Assembly (NCBI RefSeq): GCF_039536325.1
Contig: NZ_BAAAYO010000010.1
Coordinates: 744,001 to 808,000, forward strand
From: Paenibacillus_AB hodogayensis
Lineage (GTDB): Bacteria; Bacillota; Bacilli; Paenibacillales; NBRC-103111
Length of the DNA stretch: 64,000 nucleotides
Reading direction: 5' to 3'
The notes below the pieces were generated by a model, which was not told the origin of the DNA, did no database searches, and saw only the letters and a program-made list of their open reading frames with translations. Positions 7,736-16,301 of the stretch are shown here, piece after piece. The stretch's first letter is position 1; each line of letters opens with the position of its first letter. Position numbers and translations under genes: made by a program.

Positions 7736-8962
7736 TCAGCGTCGCGCCATCCCGGCGGGAAGCTCAAACCGGTCGTACCCTTTCGTGGAGAACGGCTGCG
7801 TCGGCACAGCCCACGGCAGCGGGTACTCCGAATACAGCTTCCTTTGGGCGGCAACGTCCTGCATCGCTTCGGAAAGCCCGGGCAGCAGGCGCACCGTCGT
7901 CTCGCCTTCTTCCCGTTCGACCGCGTAAGGCTCGCCGATCGGACGAATCAGCCCCGACGACTCGTACGCGCCGTTGGATGCGAGAACGAAGCTGCGGCAG
8001 CGCTCGATCGGCGACAGCAGAGGCTTGCCCTCCCCGCCGATCGCCTGCATCAGGTTCAAGTACATGTTGCGCAGCAAATTCTCCGCTCCGTAGGCGCTGC
8101 TTGTCTCGCCCTCGCGGTTGCGGATCGTCCATTTGTTCTGGTAGCTCCAGAACGCTTCTCCTTCGCTTCCGCGCAGCGATATGTAGGGCGCGTCGTTCTC
8201 GTGATGCGACAGCATCGCATAAAAATATACGTCCACGCCGTTCGCCGTATTTACCCGGATACAGGACACGTCGTCGCCCTCGATAGCATTGACATGATAC
8301 AGCTCGGCCTGCACCGATTGCGGCTCGGCCCGCGACGCGTCCCCGCTTCCCGCGGCGATCAGAGAGTTGTTCAGCAGGTGAGCGAGCGGATTGTTGAACG
8401 TGCCGTCCAGCACGTACTGGCCGCCGTACGTCAGCTTGCCCGCCCAGCCGGTCCGCTCGTAATACGAGCGGGGCCGCTTCCACATGCCCACGCCGGTTAC
8501 ATCCGTCAGTTGGCCGATCGCTCCGGCCGCAATATGCTCCAGCAGCTCCCGGAACGCCCGCCCGGACGTATTCTGAAAATTAACCTGGCACAGCTTGCCG
8601 CTCGCCCGCTGGGCGGCGATCATCTCGTCCACATCCTGCACCGTGACGGCCGGCGGCTTCTCCACCAGCACATGAAAGCCGAGCTGCATCGCGCGGATGC
8701 TCATCGGCTTATGAGCGGCGATCGGCGTCGAGATGACCACGAAGTCGATCTCCGGATGCTCGGCCAGCATCTTCTCGTAATCGGCATACGGAGCGGCGTT
8801 CCACGACAGGAGCTGACTGTACTCCGCGGCGTACGCCTCGGCCCGCACATCGGCGAATGCGACCACCTCCAGCAAACCTTCCTGAACCAGACCGGCCATC
8901 GCTTTCACATGATTGACGCCGAATCCGCCTATGCCGATAATCCCTGCTCGAACTGTTCTCAC
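7736..8962 (-). CDS. Gfo/Idh/MocA family NAD(P)-dependent sugar dehydrogenase
   Basis: A 408-residue cytoplasmic oxidoreductase. The Rossmann fingerprint GIIGIGGFGVNHVKAM is at the N-terminus, the conserved EKPPA motif (catalytic-site lysine) lies near residue 95, and the C-terminal alpha/beta substrate domain follows. Members oxidise or reduce sugars and inositols at a ring carbon. The start is GTG at 8962 with GGGAGG eight bases ahead. It is the last gene of an operon that also carries a second Gfo/Idh enzyme, a DUF993 protein and a TIM-barrel isomerase, so a linked oxidation-isomerisation-cleavage route is likely. The substrate cannot be read. Confidence 0.9.
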   Translation of the reverse strand: MRTVRAGIIGIGGFGVNHVKAMAGLVQEGLLEVVAFADVRAEAYAAEYSQLLSWNAAPYADYEKMLAEHPEIDFVVISTPIAAHKPMSIRAMQLGFHVLVEKPPAVTVQDVDEMIAAQRASGKLCQVNFQNTSGRAFRELLEHIAAGAIGQLTDVTGVGMWKRPRSYYERTGWAGKLTYGGQYVLDGTFNNPLAHLLNNSLIAAGSGDASRAEPQSVQAELYHVNAIEGDDVSCIRVNTANGVDVYFYAMLSHHENDAPYISLRGSEGEAFWSYQNKWTIRNREGETSSAYGAENLLRNMYLNLMQAIGGEGKPLLSPIERCRSFVLASNGAYESSGLIRPIGEPYAVEREEGETTVRLLPGLSEAMQDVAAQRKLYSEYPLPWAVPTQPFSTKGYDRFELPAGMARR

Positions 8963-9161
8963 ACCGTTTTCCTCCCTGGTACGAAGTCAAACCCTAAACC
9001 TTATTTCATAATAAGGGACCGATCTCTTGCTCGGCAAGCTTAAGAAGCCGCTTTCATCCAATGAAATGGGCGGATTTCTTGTTCAGCAAAAGAGAGCGGA
9101 CCTTGCTTTGGTTTGTGCAAATACAAAGTCAGACCCCAGGATTAGCTCTGCCATTGTACGG

Positions 9162-9209
9162 GCGCGCACGTTTGCCCGGGAAGCGGTCGGCCTCCCGGGC
9201 AGTGTGCGC
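9162..9209. other. Long GC-rich hairpin in the operon
   Basis: GCGCAC (9164-9169) pairs with GTGCGC (9204-9209), and CCCGGGA (9175-9181) with TCCCGGG (9193-9199), around an 11-base loop. There is no T run on either strand. It lies in the 280-bp gap between the isomerase and the last dehydrogenase gene, where it may protect or set the level of the upstream mRNA. I see no gene in 8963-9242. Confidence 0.5.
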
Positions 9210-9242
9210 AATACGAACTTGTCCGTATCGCAAAGGCAAAAG

Positions 9243-10064
9243 CTAGACGTGCTCCAGGTAGCGCTCCTTGATCAAGCTTAGCGCTTCGTCCCCCGGCATA
9301 TCCCAAATCTTCTGGTTGAAAATCTCGACTTCGATCGGGCCGGCATAACCTGCCGCCTCTACCGCATGGCGCATGCGGCGCAGCTCGATCACGCCGTCTC
9401 CCATCATGCCCCTGCCCATCAGCAGATCGGGCACCGGCACGATCCAGTCGGAGACGTGAAAACCGAGAATGCGGCCCCGGGCCCGCTCGATCTGATCGTA
9501 CAGCTCCGGGTCCCACCAGACGTGGAAGGCATCTACGACGACGCCTACGTCTTGCACGTCAAACCGTTCGGCGAGCGTATTCGCCTGCGCCAGCGTATTG
9601 ATGACCGACCGTTCGGCCGCATACATCGGGTGAAGCGGCTCAATGCCAAGCTTCACGCCATGCGAACGGGCGAACGGAGCGAGCTCGGCGATTGCCTCGG
9701 CCACCGTCTTGCGCGCATAGTCGATATCGCGGTCCGGCGCCGGTCCGCAGACGAGCACGAGCACGTCGGTGCCAAGCTCGGCGGCTTCCTCCACGGCGCG
9801 ACGGTTATCGTCCATCCGCTCCTGGCGTCCGGCTGCCGTAGCCGCCGGAAAGTAGCCGCCGCGGCACAGGCTGGAGACCTTTAAGCCCGCATCGCGGACG
9901 AGCCGCTTGCTCTCGGCAAGACCCGCCTCGGCGACTTTATGACGCCACAAGGCGATCCAAGGCACTTCGGCGCGGACGCATACGTCGACCGCTTCCCGCA
10001 TATTCAGCCGGTCCGTCGTAATTTGATTCAAGCTAAGTCTCTCGATGGAGCGTAACGCTTCCAA
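9243..10064 (-). CDS. Sugar phosphate isomerase/epimerase, xylose-isomerase-like TIM barrel
   Basis: A 273-residue protein of the AP-endonuclease-2/xylose-isomerase-like superfamily. Metal-binding positions are visible: GIEPLHP (Glu, near residue 141), VVDAFHVWW (Asp and His), a later HVSDW and the C-terminal IEVEIF glutamate. Such enzymes isomerise or epimerise keto sugars with a divalent metal. The start is TTG at 10064 with GGGAGGG ahead. Only a short gap separates it from the upstream DUF993 gene, so the two are co-transcribed. The pairing with two dehydrogenases suggests that the barrel acts on a ketosugar made by one of them. Confidence 0.88.
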   Translation of the reverse strand: MEALRSIERLSLNQITTDRLNMREAVDVCVRAEVPWIALWRHKVAEAGLAESKRLVRDAGLKVSSLCRGGYFPAATAAGRQERMDDNRRAVEEAAELGTDVLVLVCGPAPDRDIDYARKTVAEAIAELAPFARSHGVKLGIEPLHPMYAAERSVINTLAQANTLAERFDVQDVGVVVDAFHVWWDPELYDQIERARGRILGFHVSDWIVPVPDLLMGRGMMGDGVIELRRMRHAVEAAGYAGPIEVEIFNQKIWDMPGDEALSLIKERYLEHV

Positions 10065-10085
10065 GGCGATCCCTCCCGTAAGGTG

Positions 10086-11252
10086 TTAGTGAATACCCGC
10101 GAGCGCCAGCACCCGCTTCATGCGATCGATCGCCAGCTGCGGGTCGGCCAACAGACCGGCCTTGTCCGCCAGCGTGAACAGCTCGGCCAGATGGACGACG
10201 GAACGTGCGCCTTCGGCGCCCGCGATCATGCGGAAATGCGACTGATGGCCGTTCAAGTAGGCCATGAACACGATCCCTGTTTTGTAAGCATAGGTCGGCT
10301 TCTGGAAAATATGCCGCGACAGCGCCACCGTCGGCTCCATCAAGGCTTCATAACGGTCCAGATCGCCCCTATCGAGCGCATGCAGCGCTTCGGCCGCAGC
10401 GGGCGCGATGGCGTCGAAGATGCCGAGCAGCGCGTGGCTGTAGCCTTGGTCGTCTCCGCGGATCAGTTCGGGATAGTTGAAATCGTCGCCCGTATACATC
10501 TTGACCCCTTCGGGCAGCAGACGGCGCATACGAATTTCTTTGCCGGCGTCGAGCAGCGATATTTTGATGCCGTCCACCTTGTCCGCGTTCGCCCGGATCA
10601 CCCGCAGACAAACATCCATGGCAGCGTCCAGATCCTCCTTGTAACCCCAGTAGCCAGCCAGCGCCGGATCGAACATATCGCCCAGCCAGTGCAGAATGAC
10701 CGGCTGCTTCACTTGGCCGAGGATGCGCGAATACACGCGTTCGTAGTCCTCCGGTCCTTTGGCGCAAGCGGCCAAGGCACGGCTCGCCATCAAGATGACC
10801 TGTCCGCCTTCGCCTTCGACGAAACCGACCTGCTCCTCGTAAGCCGCTTCTACATCGTCCAGCGTCACGGCAGGACCGGGGACGAGATGGTCCGTGCCCG
10901 CTCCGCAGGCGATCCGCCCGCCCACCGAACGCGCTTCCGCTACCGAACGGCGGATCAGCTCCTTGGAGCGTTCCCAGGTGAGTCCCATCCCGCGCTGCGC
11001 GGTATCCATCGCCTCCGCCACGGCCAGGCCGAGCGACCACAGATGGTGCCGGTAAGCCAGCGTCCCGTTCCAATCGATCTGGGCGTTATTCAGCGGATCG
11101 GCATCCGCGAACGGATCGCAGACGACATGAGCGGCCGAGAAGGCGATGCGCCCTTTGAAAGGCTCGCTGTGCTTTGCGAATCGGATCGCGTCGCCCATCG
11201 TATATGCGTACAGTTCGCCCCCCGCGCGGGGGAGCAGCAGTGTGTTGGCCAT
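10086..11252 (-). CDS. DUF993 family protein, dihydrodipicolinate-synthase-like aldolase fold
   Basis: A 388-residue protein that I recognise as DUF993, a family with an (alpha/beta)8 barrel related to dihydrodipicolinate synthase. Notable stretches are AAHVVCDPFAD near residue 40, GAGTDHLVPG, VILHWLGDMFDPAL and VDGIKISLLD; the lysine in the last would be the Schiff-base candidate by position. No enzyme activity is established to my knowledge. Its length is normal for the family. ATG at 11252 follows GGAGGCG. It lies between a Gfo/Idh dehydrogenase and a TIM-barrel isomerase in one operon, so cleavage of a keto sugar or keto acid is the natural guess. Confidence 0.8.
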   Translation of the reverse strand: MANTLLLPRAGGELYAYTMGDAIRFAKHSEPFKGRIAFSAAHVVCDPFADADPLNNAQIDWNGTLAYRHHLWSLGLAVAEAMDTAQRGMGLTWERSKELIRRSVAEARSVGGRIACGAGTDHLVPGPAVTLDDVEAAYEEQVGFVEGEGGQVILMASRALAACAKGPEDYERVYSRILGQVKQPVILHWLGDMFDPALAGYWGYKEDLDAAMDVCLRVIRANADKVDGIKISLLDAGKEIRMRRLLPEGVKMYTGDDFNYPELIRGDDQGYSHALLGIFDAIAPAAAEALHALDRGDLDRYEALMEPTVALSRHIFQKPTYAYKTGIVFMAYLNGHQSHFRMIAGAEGARSVVHLAELFTLADKAGLLADPQLAIDRMKRVLALAGIH

Positions 11253-11270
11253 AACGCTTCTCGCCTCCTC

Positions 11271-12422
11271 TTACAAGCTCAACTGCGGCACGTCGATCCA
11301 GCGGCGTTCGCGCCACGATTGCAAGCCGAGATCGGCCAGTTGCGTGCCTTTTGCGCCTTCGAGCAGATCCCACGGGAACGGCGTATCGATGACGATGTGC
11401 TTCAGGAACATTTCCCATTGTATTTTGAAGGCGTTGTCGAACGACTGGTTGTCCGGAACCTGCACCCACTGGTCGCGGAACTTGAACGGGTTCGGAATGT
11501 CCGGATTCCATACCGGCTTAGGCGTATTGACGCGGTGCTGCGTTTTGCAATCGCGCAAGCCTGCCACTGCGCTGCCTTCGGTGCCATCCACCGTAACGGT
11601 CAGCAGATCGTCGCGGTCGACGCGCACCGTCCAGGACGAGTTCGCCTGTACGATAATGCCGCCTTCCAACTCGAACGTCGCGTAAGCGGAATCGTCCGCC
11701 GTGCAGTCGTACGGCACGCCCTGCTCGTCCAGCCGCTTCGAAACGTGAGTGGCGGCGAGGCACGAAACCGATTTCACTTCGCCGAACAAATTGTCCAGCA
11801 CGTAACGCCAATGCGCGAACATGTCCACGATAATGCCGCCGCCGTCTTCCTTGCGGTAGTTCCAGGACGGCCGCTGCCCCGGCTGCCAGTCGCCTTCGAA
11901 CACCCAATAGCCGAATTCCAGACGTACGGACAAAATCGTCCCGAAGAAGCCCGAATCGATCAGCCGCTTCAGCTTCAGCAAGCCCGGCAGGAACAATTTG
12001 TCCTGTACGACGCCGTTTTTCACGCCGGCCTTCGTCGCGACGCGGGCCAGCTCGAGCGAACCTTCGAGATCGACGGCCGTCGGTTTCTCGCAATAAATAT
12101 GCTTGCCTGCGGCGATCGCCTGCTTGATGCTTTCGGCGCGGCGGACCGTCGTTTGGCTGTCAAAATAAATTTCGTTATAAGGATCGGCCAGGCATGCCTC
12201 CAGGTCGGTGCTCCACCGCTCCACGCCATGGGCTTGCGCCAAAGCCTGCAGCTTGTTTTCCTGACGGCCGACCAGGATCGGATCGGGCATAATGACGTCT
12301 CCGTTCGGAAGCGCGACGCCCCCTTGACTGCGAATGGCCAGAATCGAGCGGATCAAATGCTGGTTCGTGCCCATGCGGCCCGTTACCCCGTTCATAATAA
12401 TACCGATATGCTTCACTGCCAT
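11271..12422 (-). CDS. Gfo/Idh/MocA family oxidoreductase, first gene of the operon
   Basis: A 383-residue dehydrogenase from the ATG at 12422, which has GGGAG eight bases ahead; another ATG two codons upstream (12428) sits too close to that RBS. The N-terminal Rossmann segment (HIGIIMNGVTGRMGTNQ) departs from the usual GxGxxG spacing, and CEKPTA carries the family lysine. Substrate-domain features follow, such as DMFAHWRYVLDNLFG. The family uses NAD(P) to act on sugar or inositol hydroxyls in the cytoplasm. The operon reads dehydrogenase, DUF993, isomerase, dehydrogenase. A perfect inverted repeat lies just upstream. Confidence 0.88.
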   Translation of the reverse strand: MAVKHIGIIMNGVTGRMGTNQHLIRSILAIRSQGGVALPNGDVIMPDPILVGRQENKLQALAQAHGVERWSTDLEACLADPYNEIYFDSQTTVRRAESIKQAIAAGKHIYCEKPTAVDLEGSLELARVATKAGVKNGVVQDKLFLPGLLKLKRLIDSGFFGTILSVRLEFGYWVFEGDWQPGQRPSWNYRKEDGGGIIVDMFAHWRYVLDNLFGEVKSVSCLAATHVSKRLDEQGVPYDCTADDSAYATFELEGGIIVQANSSWTVRVDRDDLLTVTVDGTEGSAVAGLRDCKTQHRVNTPKPVWNPDIPNPFKFRDQWVQVPDNQSFDNAFKIQWEMFLKHIVIDTPFPWDLLEGAKGTQLADLGLQSWRERRWIDVPQLSL

Positions 12423-12440
12423 GTTCATTGCTCCCTTCGG

Positions 12441-12465
12441 TTCGTATACCCGTATTGTATACGAA
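12441..12465 (-). promoter_or_regulatory. 25-bp perfect operator-like inverted repeat upstream of the DUF993 operon
   Basis: TTCGTATAC (12441-12449) and GTATACGAA (12457-12465) are exact inverted copies with a 7-bp gap. TACAAT on the minus strand (12459-12454) inside it is a possible -10 box, but no good -35 box is evident. The half-site CGTATAC also occurs at the two candidate LacI sites at 6407-6413 and 7582-7588. Confidence 0.55.
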
Positions 12466-12467
12466 GG

Positions 12468-12482
12468 CGAAAGCGCTTTTCT
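12468..12482. promoter_or_regulatory. cre-like element
   Basis: GAAAGCGCTTTTC has the palindromic AAAGCGCTTT core of a cre site but not the outer TG/CA bases. It directly abuts the 25-bp repeat, so catabolite repression of the operon is possible. Confidence 0.3.
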
Positions 12483-12548
12483 TACAATTCCGGGAAAGCG
12501 ATTCTCAATTTCGGAAGCGATTTTGCGGACAATCGGATATATTTCTTA

Positions 12549-13496
12549 TTACGGCTCGACATGGCCCGGCAAAGATTGAAAATCTAGCGACCGCTTTAAG
12601 TAATCGCTGAAGGTTTCCAGCTCGTATTCCTGCACCAGCTGATTGACCGTGAGCGACTCCGCTTCGCTGGATATTTGGACCGCTCCGACATAGCCCGGCT
12701 CGACAATGCGCACCTGTTCCCCGTACTTCTCTTTCATTGCGACGAGCTTTTCCCAGTGACCGTTGAGATGGCAGAGCACGTAATCCAAGTTGACCTTTTC
12801 CGTGAAGCTGTCGAAATAATTCGTATTCGTCCGGAGCACCTGACCGAGCGGAGAAATAAGTTGGCTCGGGTAGGACTGGCTGATCGCGCTTACGAAAAAC
12901 GAGCCGCACGAATATGCCCAATACTGCTGCATCAGCCCGCCATGATACATGGAGACGAAGACGAGCACATCCGGCTTGGCCTTCACGTATAGTTCCCTCA
13001 AACGGTCAAAATTCAAATCGAAACAAATGACGAAGGCCACCGTTCCGAAATCGCACGACAAAACCGGCGCGTCCTTGCCGCCCAATACGCCGTCAACCGA
13101 GATTTCGATATCGACCGGATGGTTCTTGTTATAGATCCCGACAATCTCCCCGTCTCTGCCGATCAACTCCACGGAATTCCGCCAAGTTCCGTCTTCGACC
13201 TGTCGCAGGCGAGGATAAGCGATGTAACAGCGCTGCTGCTTTGCCGTTTCGCGCATCATCGTCAGAATGGAGTCCCCTCGGCATTGATAAAACGCCTTGA
13301 GCCGCTCCCCCGTGAAGCTGCGCGGCATATCGCATACCTCGGGAAACACGATCAGATCGGGACGGTCGGGCAAAACCCGGCTCAGCTTGCCTCGCAAATG
13401 CTTCTTCATTACTTGAACGGCTTCGCGCATATCCAGACTTGAGTCGATTTCCTTGTAGTCGCAGCCGATAGAGCTGATTTTCGCAAATCTCGCCAT
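12549..13496 (-). CDS. Carbon-nitrogen hydrolase (nitrilase superfamily)
   Basis: A 315-residue protein with the nitrilase-superfamily triad in order: Glu in VFPEVCD, Lys in IYNKNHP, and Cys158 in VICFDLNF. Members hydrolyse or condense amide, nitrile or carbamoyl bonds in the cytoplasm; no signal peptide is seen. ATG at 13496 follows GGAGGAG closely. It lies directly downstream of the large secreted DUF4838 gene (70-bp gap) and reads the same way, so the two may form one transcription unit. The substrate is unknown; an amidated sugar or uronate product is one possibility. Confidence 0.88.
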   Translation of the reverse strand: MARFAKISSIGCDYKEIDSSLDMREAVQVMKKHLRGKLSRVLPDRPDLIVFPEVCDMPRSFTGERLKAFYQCRGDSILTMMRETAKQQRCYIAYPRLRQVEDGTWRNSVELIGRDGEIVGIYNKNHPVDIEISVDGVLGGKDAPVLSCDFGTVAFVICFDLNFDRLRELYVKAKPDVLVFVSMYHGGLMQQYWAYSCGSFFVSAISQSYPSQLISPLGQVLRTNTNYFDSFTEKVNLDYVLCHLNGHWEKLVAMKEKYGEQVRIVEPGYVGAVQISSEAESLTVNQLVQEYELETFSDYLKRSLDFQSLPGHVEP

Positions 13497-13566
13497 GAAG
13501 ACTCCTCCTTCGAATCAAACCCGGAGGGCGTCCTTCGTCAAGATGTCGCCCCCCTCGATTTCCATT

Positions 13567-16128
13567 CTAGTACTGATACATCTCCGCATCGTCAACATAA
13601 ATCTTGCTCTCCGCAGGCAGCCCTTGTAGAAGCACGACAAGCTGGGCATAATCAATTTCGACGCCGTTGACAGTCTCGGGGATTTCGGCAAAAAGATCGA
13701 CCGTGCCCCAGCCTTCTCCCGCATAGTCCGCCAACCGTTTGGCTTCCGAACGCAAGGCGAAGAAGACGGACGTCTCGTTTTTCAGACGATAGTGGAACGT
13801 TAATTGGAGCGTACCGTTTGCCGTCACCGTATTTTCCGGCACTTTAAAGTAGACCCTTCCCGCTAGCGGTCCGGGTTTGGTCGCCAAAATTTGCGCGATG
13901 CCCCCCATGGCCTCGCCGCCTGCAAGCTGAATTTCCACGCCGGCTTGGCCGGAGTATACATGCTCTGTAACGGTGGTTTGCTTCGCGCTAGCGTTCCATT
14001 CCGCCCAGTTGTTCGGCACCTGATTCGTTGCCGTTTCGAATGATCCGTTCAGGGTAAGCGAAGGCGGTCCGGCCATGGCCTTCTCCAGCGTTTGGGCGGT
14101 TTTCTTCGTTCGCGGATCCGCGCTAGCCGTATAGCCATGAATCCTGATACTGACCGGTCCTCCCGAAGGCTCATGGCTTTTCACGTAATCGACGATACTC
14201 CAGAATGGACCGGCAAGATTCGGAGTCCCGCTCCACATAAGCCCGACATTACGCGGATCCAAGGGATGAAGCAGAACCGGATCGTCTTTAAAGGAATCCA
14301 GCAGTTGGATCCGTTTCTCGGTCCACTCGCTTCCGGCATCTTCATCGCTGAATAGCTGCTCGATCGCAAAGTTAATATCCCCGCCCGAGCCCAAATTGGC
14401 TTTGGAATACATATAGCTGATGGCCGAGGCCTCGTAGTATTCGAACGCCCGCAATAACATCGCGGCACGGGCTTTCTGCTTATCCGTCACGGCTTTGGCC
14501 AGCGCCAACTCCAGCAGTTGTCTGCTGACCGTAATATCGTCCATGGTGACTAGATCGAGATATATCGGGTCGGAGAACAGCAGATAGATGCTATTTTTAT
14601 ACTTCTGGAACCATGTCGAGCTTGGTATACGCTGTGTCCAAAAGTTCTCCCAATGCGCATAATACGCGGCTAAATCTGGCGCGGCATTCGGGCCTACTGC
14701 TCTTTCGTACCATTCCTGCAGGAGTGCATCAACATTCTGATCCGGATTCCATTGCAGCTTGGCGGACAGCCAGGCTTTCGGTCCTTCTCCCCAGTTCGGG
14801 TAAATTTCCGCGTACTGCACCGATACGCCCATTTGCTTAGCTTTTGCATAATTATCCGCCATCAGGTGAGGATAAATCCGCGGAACGGCATACGGGGTGC
14901 CATACATGTAATCGTACCATCCCGTGCTGGATGCGACCGCGTTCCACTGCGCCATTAACTGATCGTCAGCCGCTCCCACCTGCGGATCGAGCCACGCCAT
15001 CCGGTCTTTCGTCAGAACGGGAACGACGCGAGGATTCAATGCAAAGGACGGAGGATCGATGACATTTTCATAAGCCAGTACGCCAAACCACTTGTCGGGA
15101 AATACCTTCAGCACCTCTTCAGCCACCTGGTTAACCCAATTGTAGTAAATGTCCGACATGTCGTGAAACCCTTTGGAATTGCTTTTATTCGTATACAACG
15201 GATGATTCGGGTTCTCTTCGCAGAAACCGGCCGAATCGTTCACGCCAAGCGAATAGCTGACTTGATCCGGGTTGTCCGTGAAAAACCGGACGATCGTATA
15301 CACGGCTTCCGTTATGGTCGCCGGCTCCGAGTAACACGGCTGCCATCCGGAAATATCCTGTGCGCCCGGAATAAACCTTTGTCCATGGATGATCGGATAA
15401 AACTCCGGATTGCTCGTTCCGTATTTCGCTCCCGGAAACAGTAAATACATATTGTGATAGGCGTTAAAACGCCACGGCAGCCGGTTTTGCCTCGCCCATT
15501 CGAATTGAACGGGACCGGTCACATTAGTAGGCAACGTCATCGGACTCAGGATTCGGGACATAAAAGCCGGCTCCTGCTTTACTATCCCGACGGGCACTAC
15601 AATCGAGGACATTTGCGGAACATCCTCTCCGTCCGGTCCGGGCAGCAGCCAGCGTACTCCGACGTATCGCTCGAGAAACTCATAAATGCCATGTTCCGTT
15701 CCTGCCGATGTTTTCCCGGCGATCGCAATTCCGCCGTTGCCCGCTTCCATAATAAAGCCTTCATCGTCCATCGACGGCAAATCGCTTTGCGAGCCTGCGC
15801 TTAACTGAGCGGCGATGCCTACATAGATCGGGACTTTATCGCTTATGTTACTGCCCGTCCATGCGAGTTCATCCATGATCGGCAGCATCGCTCCGGTTGA
15901 CTGCTCCACATAGCCTGCTATTTTGGCGGCGGCTTGTATAACCCTCTGATCCGTATTCGCTGCGTGTACGATGACCGCTTGGCCGACTCCTTCATGAACA
16001 ACCGTATAGGCTGTCGGCTCAAGTGTCGGGAGTTCTGTCCGTGCCGCTGCATTCCCCGCTGTCGTACTGAACAACATGCCGATTAGCAGCAGCAGCGGGA
16101 TAACTCTTTGACGTTTGAAACCTGCCAT
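13567..16128 (-). CDS. Secreted DUF4838 protein with C-terminal carbohydrate-binding-like domain
   Basis: An 853-residue exported protein. The start chosen is ATG 16128, because GGAGGTGAAAGA stands directly ahead; an ATG 30 bases upstream lacks this. Residues 1-28 form a signal peptide ending near AGNAAA. An alpha-glucuronidase-N-like segment follows (about 40-160), with AGKTSAGTEHGIYEFLERYVGVRW as a typical block. The DUF4838 core spans about residues 190-480 and includes DNPDQVSYSLGVND and the tyrosine-rich WYDYMYGTPY. The C-terminal 150 residues (NGSFETATNQVPNNWAEW onward) resemble CBM4/9-type beta-sandwiches. A role as an extracellular glycosidase or glycan-binding enzyme is inferred from its relation to GH67-like proteins. 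Confidence 0.82.
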   Translation of the reverse strand: MAGFKRQRVIPLLLLIGMLFSTTAGNAAARTELPTLEPTAYTVVHEGVGQAVIVHAANTDQRVIQAAAKIAGYVEQSTGAMLPIMDELAWTGSNISDKVPIYVGIAAQLSAGSQSDLPSMDDEGFIMEAGNGGIAIAGKTSAGTEHGIYEFLERYVGVRWLLPGPDGEDVPQMSSIVVPVGIVKQEPAFMSRILSPMTLPTNVTGPVQFEWARQNRLPWRFNAYHNMYLLFPGAKYGTSNPEFYPIIHGQRFIPGAQDISGWQPCYSEPATITEAVYTIVRFFTDNPDQVSYSLGVNDSAGFCEENPNHPLYTNKSNSKGFHDMSDIYYNWVNQVAEEVLKVFPDKWFGVLAYENVIDPPSFALNPRVVPVLTKDRMAWLDPQVGAADDQLMAQWNAVASSTGWYDYMYGTPYAVPRIYPHLMADNYAKAKQMGVSVQYAEIYPNWGEGPKAWLSAKLQWNPDQNVDALLQEWYERAVGPNAAPDLAAYYAHWENFWTQRIPSSTWFQKYKNSIYLLFSDPIYLDLVTMDDITVSRQLLELALAKAVTDKQKARAAMLLRAFEYYEASAISYMYSKANLGSGGDINFAIEQLFSDEDAGSEWTEKRIQLLDSFKDDPVLLHPLDPRNVGLMWSGTPNLAGPFWSIVDYVKSHEPSGGPVSIRIHGYTASADPRTKKTAQTLEKAMAGPPSLTLNGSFETATNQVPNNWAEWNASAKQTTVTEHVYSGQAGVEIQLAGGEAMGGIAQILATKPGPLAGRVYFKVPENTVTANGTLQLTFHYRLKNETSVFFALRSEAKRLADYAGEGWGTVDLFAEIPETVNGVEIDYAQLVVLLQGLPAESKIYVDDAEMYQY

Positions 16129-16301
16129 TCTTTCACCTCCATTTTTTTGGAACCGCATTCCGGACGGCTGTTGCCGATAAGCGGTCTGGGTCCATCATAG
16201 AAACCGGAGATGTCGAACACCATATGCCATTTTGTATAACGTGTTCCATTTTGCATGACATATAAAATGGAATACGAAAAAATTGTTTTGTACCCCTAAA
16301 G

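Noticed and set aside
9027..9281. 84-codon plus-strand ORF in the DUF993 operon gap
   Set aside because: No RBS, opposite orientation to the operon, crosses the hairpin and runs into the isomerase gene.
10083..12587. Very long open frame on the plus strand (834 codons)
   Set aside because: It lies opposite three well-supported genes, has no RBS or family features, and has the Arg/His/Gln-rich composition of an antisense frame in GC-rich DNA.
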